The translations under genes and the position numbers were made by a program. The notes below the pieces were generated by a model. It was not told the origin of the DNA. It searched no databases and saw only the letters and a program-made list of their open reading frames with translations. From positions 186,001-250,000 of the forward strand of contig QQUF01000008.1 in the NCBI GenBank assembly GCA_008501735.1: a stretch of DNA of 64,000 bases, written 5' to 3'. The stretch is from Calditrichota bacterium. GTDB taxonomy: Bacteria; CLD3. Position 1 is the stretch's first letter, and each line of letters starts with the position of its first letter. Positions 59,719 through 64,000 of the stretch are shown here, one piece after another.

Positions 59719-61529
59719 TTTTTCTTTTCAATGTCCTTGTTTTTTCTGTCGTCTTTTTCAACGTAATTTGTAATTGCTTTTTGCAATGCCTCTTCATTAA
59801 CCTCAATTTTAACATTTTTTTCTACAAGGTCTCTGAATTTTTTTTCTTCAATTTTCTTTTTCTCGTTTTGGTAGTCGTTTCCAACTTTATTTTTGATTTT
59901 TTCTAGGGGAATAAAATCAGGTTCTACTTTCTTGACTATGTAAAAAACTTCAATTCCATTTTTTGCTTCTAAAGGACCAAATGCTTCGCCAGCTTGGTAA
60001 GATTGAGCAAGTTGAACAACATCAAGTTGTGCATCTTGTGGAACAGTTCTGATTTTTACTTTATCGTCTGTAATTTTTAAATCTTTAAGAATTGCTTCTA
60101 GTTTCTCGCCGTCTTTGATTCTTTGAACAATTATATTTCCTTGAATCTCTTCTAAAACAGAAATTTGTCTAAGTTCTAACCAACCACCATCTTTGTAGTT
60201 ATCTTTATTTTTCTCATAATAATCTTTTACTTCTTCTTGAGTAAAAGAAGTTGTGATTCCAAGATTGTTTCTTCTGACTTGTTTGAAAATTTGGTCTTCA
60301 AAAACCGAATCACCTAGATCCAAAAATTCTTGCTTCTGAGCAAAACCTTCGTTCAAAGCTCTTGCAACAAAAAGGTCTTGTTTTACAGCAACATTAATTG
60401 CATCGTAAATTCCTTGCTCTTTTTCAAAAACTGCCTTACGGTTTTCTCTTCTTGCAACAATAAGCAAATCTTTAACAGTAACGTTCCCGTCAAGGTCTTC
60501 CAAAAGGTAGTTGTAGTAAAGTTTTGGTGGAACTTGTTCGGTTTGAATTTGAGGTTTATTGTAAGTCATCAAAACTGTGTCAAGCCATTCAGGAGCTAAA
60601 TCTGTTGTTGGGTCATTAAAATAATCTTTTGCTTCTTGAGAAGGGTTTGCGAGGTTTTTCACAATTTCTTTATGAAGTTTACGAACCATTACGCTATCAA
60701 TTTTCATCTGTGCTTCGCGGTCTATTTTTGCTGAGTAATCGTTTAAGTATTCAGCAATTTCATAACTTTTAGACCTTAGGAGTTCATCAAAAAGTTTGTC
60801 TCTTTCTTCTTGGTAAGGCTTGAGTTTCACAGGGTTACGAGAAAGAAGTTTCATAACGTGAAATCCGTAAGCAGATTGGACAGGTTCAGGAATAATGTCA
60901 GGTTGAAGTTCAAAAGCTGCTTCTTGAAAACCGTCAACCATTTCGCCCCAAACGAATTCGCCAATCTCTCCACCATTTTTTGCAGTCGTTGTGTCTTTGG
61001 AATGTTTTGCTGCTAATTCTGTGAAGTCTTCTCCGTCAATTACTTTTTGACGAATTTCTTGTGCAAGTTCTTTTGTGTCAACGAGAATGTGGGCAACGTT
61101 TACTTTGACTTTTCGCTTTTCATAAAAGGCTTTAATTTCCTCTTCTGTAACGAATTTTTGAAGTTCGGATTTGTAAAGTCCTTTTTCTACCAAAGCTGTT
61201 TTGAGGTTTCTGACAGTTGTTAATTTTACAGGGAAATCTTTCTCTGTTCCAGTTAGTAGTCCGTAAACATAATCCGATTTGTTTTGAATGATTTTGTCAA
61301 ATTCTTTTCTTTTACGCTCTTCTGACAACTTTCCAAAGACACCAAGTCTGTTGTAAAAATCTTGAGTCGTAACTTTGTAAGTGTCAATTGTTGCGAGAAC
61401 TTCGTTTGGGGAATTTGGTTGTTCTGTTGAACTACAACCAAAAAATGTTGCTAAAATTAAACTTAGTATTAGGTTTTTGAACTTTGTTGTTCTGTTTGTG
61501 AAAATTTCTAAAACTCTTCTTGATTCCAT
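59715..61529 (-). CDS. Peptidyl-prolyl isomerase lipoprotein (SurA/PpiD-like)
   Basis: This 604-residue protein has a lipobox-like segment (ILATFFGC, Cys near residue 32) and a SurA/PpiD-type N-terminal domain. A rotamase domain follows around residues 145-230 (NVAHILVDTKELAQ, GGEIGEFVWGEMVDGF), and a weaker second unit is possible downstream. It is probably anchored in the outer or inner membrane, facing the periplasm. It lies 58 bases after mfd and overlaps surA. Together they form an envelope-folding unit. Confidence 0.87.
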   Translation of the reverse strand: MESRRVLEIFTNRTTKFKNLILSLILATFFGCSSTEQPNSPNEVLATIDTYKVTTQDFYNRLGVFGKLSEERKRKEFDKIIQNKSDYVYGLLTGTEKDFPVKLTTVRNLKTALVEKGLYKSELQKFVTEEEIKAFYEKRKVKVNVAHILVDTKELAQEIRQKVIDGEDFTELAAKHSKDTTTAKNGGEIGEFVWGEMVDGFQEAAFELQPDIIPEPVQSAYGFHVMKLLSRNPVKLKPYQEERDKLFDELLRSKSYEIAEYLNDYSAKIDREAQMKIDSVMVRKLHKEIVKNLANPSQEAKDYFNDPTTDLAPEWLDTVLMTYNKPQIQTEQVPPKLYYNYLLEDLDGNVTVKDLLIVARRENRKAVFEKEQGIYDAINVAVKQDLFVARALNEGFAQKQEFLDLGDSVFEDQIFKQVRRNNLGITTSFTQEEVKDYYEKNKDNYKDGGWLELRQISVLEEIQGNIIVQRIKDGEKLEAILKDLKITDDKVKIRTVPQDAQLDVVQLAQSYQAGEAFGPLEAKNGIEVFYIVKKVEPDFIPLEKIKNKVGNDYQNEKKKIEEKKFRDLVEKNVKIEVNEEALQKAITNYVEKDDRKNKDIEKKK

Positions 61530-61587
61530 TAATTTTTCCTTTAAGATTCCATTTTTTACTGAAAGTTTACTCTCTTACGTAAATAAT

Positions 61588-64000
61588 TTAGTTTGTTTTT
61601 TCTTTCCAAAATATTTTCAAAAATTCTTGAACTTTTTCAAATTTTTCTTTCCAAGTTCCTTTTGTTAAGTGTAAAAGAACTCCGAATTTATCGCCCGAAA
61701 GATACTTAAAATGAATTCCTTTTGCTTTAGCTTTTTGCACAAAATCCAAAGCAATTCCTTCGTTAAGCTCTTCCTTTGTCCAAAAGCCTTCTTTTAGGTA
61801 AGCAGTAACTTGTTTATCATTTAAATTTACCTTGTCAAAACCTGCTTTTTGAGCACAAACTTTAACCAAAATTACTGACATCAAACTTTCTGCTTGGCTT
61901 GGAAGCTGTCCGAATCGGTCTCGCAATTCTTCGGCAATTTCGTGAACTTCAAGTTCTTCTTTTGCATCACTAAGTTTGCGGTAAAACTCAAACCGAAGTT
62001 GTGGAACGTCAACGTAACTTTCCGGCAAGTAAGAAATTGCAGTACAGTTTACAGTTGTTTCGATTTTGATTTCAGGTTCTCTGTCTTCGGCAATTGCTTT
62101 GCGCCTCAAAAGTTCTTCTTCAAGCATTTGCAAGTAAAGTTCAAAACCAACGTCTTTCACAAAACCGCTTTGCTGAACACCAAGAATGTTTCCTGCACCG
62201 CGGAGTTCCATATCTTTCATTGCAACTTCGAGTCCTGCTCCTAAGTGCTGAAATTCTTCAATTACTCTTAGTCTTCTTCGCGATTTCTCTTGAATTCCGA
62301 TTAACGAAGGAACAACCAAGTAAGCGAAAGCCTGACGAGTAGAGCGACCAACTCTTCCACGAAGTTGGTAAAGTTCGGCAAGTCCGAGATTTTGTGCGTT
62401 GTGAACGATTAGCGTGTTTGCGTTTGCGATGTCAAGTCCTGACTCAATAATTGTTGTCGCAATCAAAACGTCGTACTTGTGGTCAAGAAAATCAAACATC
62501 ACTTTTTCGAGTTGAGTTCCTGACATTTGTCCGTGTCCGACAATGAATTTTCCTTCGGGAACAAGTTCTTTCAGTTGCTCCGAAATCGAATAAATTGATT
62601 TCACTCTGTTGTGAAGGAAGAAAACCTGTCCGCCTCTTTCGAGTTCAAAACGAATTGCTTCTGCGATTGATTGCGGATTGTAAATTTTTATTTCAGTGTG
62701 AACAGGAAGTCTGTCTTTTGGTGGAGTGTTAATGTTTGAAATGTCTTTGATTCCGACTAAAGTTTGGTGCATTGTTCTTGGAATCGGCGTTGCAGTCATC
62801 ATCAAAATATCGACTTTGTTTTGGTAAGACTTGAGCCTTTCTTTGTGCTTAACTCCAAAACGATGTTCTTCGTCAATTATCAAAAGTCCCAAATTGCCAA
62901 ACTCAATGTCTTTTGAAAGAAGTCTGTGAGTTCCGATTACGATGTCAACTTTGCCGTTTTTCATCAAACCGAGAGTTTCTTTCTGTTCTTGTTTTGTCCG
63001 AGTTCGAGCCATCAGTCTAACTTCAACGGGAAAAGTCTCAAGTCGTTTTTTGAAAGTCAAGTAATGTTGGTTTGCAAGAACAGTTGTCGGAACGAGAATC
63101 GCAACTTGTTTGCCACCACAAACAGCTTTGAAAGCCGCTCTTAAAGCAACTTCCGTTTTTCCGTAACCAACGTCGCCACAAAGCAACCTTTCCATCGGAA
63201 TTATTGATTCCATATCTTTTTTGATTTCGGAAATTACAGTGAGTTGGTCTTCTGTTTCTTCATACTCGAAAGTCGCTTCCATTTGGTTCTGCAAGTCGTT
63301 GTCAGGTGGGAAAGCAAAACCTTTTGAGATTTTCCTTTCTGCTTCAACACGAATTAATTCTTCGGCGATTTCTTCAAGTTTTTTCTGAACTTTTGCTTTT
63401 GTACGAACCCATTCTCTTGTGTGAAGTTTTGAGATTTTCGGAACAGAATCAGGACTGTGTCCGGTGTATTTTTGAATTTTGTTGAATTTCTCAATCGTAA
63501 CGTAAACGTAATCGCTTCCTTCGTAGGCGATTTTCAGACACTCTTTTTCTGTGTCGCCCATTTTTAGTTTTACGAGTCCTTCGTAAATACCAATTCCGTA
63601 ATCCGAGTGAACGACAATTTCACCAAATTCCATTGCTTCGAGTTTTTTGAGAGCAACAGCAGGTGAGATTTTTTTGTGAGAAGCAATTCTGACCCTTTTG
63701 CCCAAAATCTCAAAATTTGTAACAACAAGTTCGTTTGAAGCAAGAATTTCAAAACCTTGCTTGAGTCCTTTTTCGTAGTAAACGACGTTGTTGCAGTCGT
63801 GGAATTGCTCCAAGAATCTTTCTTTGTAGTAGCGGTTTTCGCAGTAAAGATGAACTTTTGAAAAGTTCAAAAATTCTTTTCGTGCCGTTTCAAAATTTCC
63901 TTTGAAAGATTTTGCAGGTTTTAGTCGAAAATCAATTTCGGGCTTTTCGGTCAGAGATTCAACAATCAGTTGAAAAGGTTTGAGAAGTTCTTTCAGTTTT
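61588..64000 (-). CDS. mfd: Transcription-repair coupling factor Mfd, N-terminus outside window
   Basis: Mfd removes RNA polymerase stalled at DNA damage and recruits the UvrABC system. The frame is open to base 64000, so about 300 or more N-terminal residues (the UvrB-like part) lie to the right. Visible are the RNA polymerase-interacting domain (HSDYGIGIYEGLVKL), the RecG-like helicase core with Walker A GDVGYGKTEVALRAA, DEEH in LLIIDEEHRFGV and motif VI QLRGRVGRSTRQAFAYL, and the C-terminal TRCF domain. An internal TTG is not a real start. Confidence 0.96.
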   Translation of the reverse strand, partial: KLKELLKPFQLIVESLTEKPEIDFRLKPAKSFKGNFETARKEFLNFSKVHLYCENRYYKERFLEQFHDCNNVVYYEKGLKQGFEILASNELVVTNFEILGKRVRIASHKKISPAVALKKLEAMEFGEIVVHSDYGIGIYEGLVKLKMGDTEKECLKIAYEGSDYVYVTIEKFNKIQKYTGHSPDSVPKISKLHTREWVRTKAKVQKKLEEIAEELIRVEAERKISKGFAFPPDNDLQNQMEATFEYEETEDQLTVISEIKKDMESIIPMERLLCGDVGYGKTEVALRAAFKAVCGGKQVAILVPTTVLANQHYLTFKKRLETFPVEVRLMARTRTKQEQKETLGLMKNGKVDIVIGTHRLLSKDIEFGNLGLLIIDEEHRFGVKHKERLKSYQNKVDILMMTATPIPRTMHQTLVGIKDISNINTPPKDRLPVHTEIKIYNPQSIAEAIRFELERGGQVFFLHNRVKSIYSISEQLKELVPEGKFIVGHGQMSGTQLEKVMFDFLDHKYDVLIATTIIESGLDIANANTLIVHNAQNLGLAELYQLRGRVGRSTRQAFAYLVVPSLIGIQEKSRRRLRVIEEFQHLGAGLEVAMKDMELRGAGNILGVQQSGFVKDVGFELYLQMLEEELLRRKAIAEDREPEIKIETTVNCTAISYLPESYVDVPQLRFEFYRKLSDAKEELEVHEIAEELRDRFGQLPSQAESLMSVILVKVCAQKAGFDKVNLNDKQVTAYLKEGFWTKEELNEGIALDFVQKAKAKGIHFKYLSGDKFGVLLHLTKGTWKEKFEKVQEFLKIFWKEKTN

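Overview
The window is AT-rich bacterial chromosome. The evidence points to the Bacteroidota/Chlorobiota/Ignavibacteria side of the tree. A 1,284-residue C25-type secreted protein ends in a type IX secretion (T9SS) sorting domain. Menaquinone is made by the futalosine route (mqnA, mqnC). The anaerobic respiration genes are a quinol-dependent NO reductase and NuoEF. Many genes carry clear AGGAG/GGAGG Shine-Dalgarno sites, which fits Chlorobi/Ignavibacteria-like lineages better than Bacteroidia or Flavobacteriia. I cannot name a species.

Layout. Positions 1-7500 look like a genomic island whose right edge abuts the 3' end of a tRNA-Pro(GGG) gene. It carries the C-terminal part of a type I restriction subunit (hsdR, cut by the window edge) coupled to a YgjP-like metallopeptidase. 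Converging on these is a replication-type module: a zinc-finger/TOPRIM primase fused to a DUF3987-type P-loop ATPase, two small proteins, and a putative HTH protein, with TTGGA repeats between genes. No integrase is visible, so it would lie left of the window. From 7.7 to 16.7 kb is core genome: mutL, hflX, an oxidoreductase, clpS, an M48 peptidase, rimO, and an ECF sigma factor with a repeat-containing membrane partner. From 16.8 to 20.7 kb is the C25/T9SS protein, whose expected catalytic His is Glu. From 20.9 to 29.8 kb come gcvH, trxB, a ChlI-like ATPase, a nickel superoxide dismutase with its own signal peptide, a PASTA protein, rsmB, mqnC, mqnA and two envelope proteins.

From 29.9 to 35.5 kb is a nitric-oxide defence unit: ric-norZ on the minus strand, a candidate sigma-54 promoter with two identical upstream palindromes, marC, and a NorR orthologue that retains the iron-binding residues of the E. 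coli sensor. From 35.5 to 43.3 kb are a YefM-YoeB toxin-antitoxin pair, nuoEF, a PAP2 phosphatase, tpiA, pgk and a TPR protein. From 43.3 to 45.2 kb a compact type II restriction-modification pair (REase then D12-class methyltransferase, ATGA overlap) is inserted before an orphan peptide-binding lipoprotein. From 47.0 to 49.3 kb there is a three-gene unit: two membrane proteins and a ferredoxin/metallo-beta-lactamase fusion. Positions 49.4-64 kb hold a photolyase, a BatA-like protein, a Mn/Fe superoxide dismutase, selB, a GAF/HD-GYP phosphodiesterase, a membrane protein, two parvulin-type foldases (surA and a lipoprotein paralogue) and most of mfd, cut by the right edge.

Intergenic regions are short; none exceeds about 250 bases. 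They carry several families of palindromic repeats. One 28-bp perfect palindrome occurs three times, and a second family occurs four times, once supplying the stop codon of a gene. The most notable items are the NorR/sigma-54 circuit, the nickel SOD beside a second SOD, the tRNA-borne island with its primase-helicase module, the four-repeat putative anti-sigma protein, the gingipain-like protein without its His, and the compact R-M pair. I did not find a clearly new defence or immune system. The island replication module and the 47-49 kb operon are the best candidates for undescribed function.
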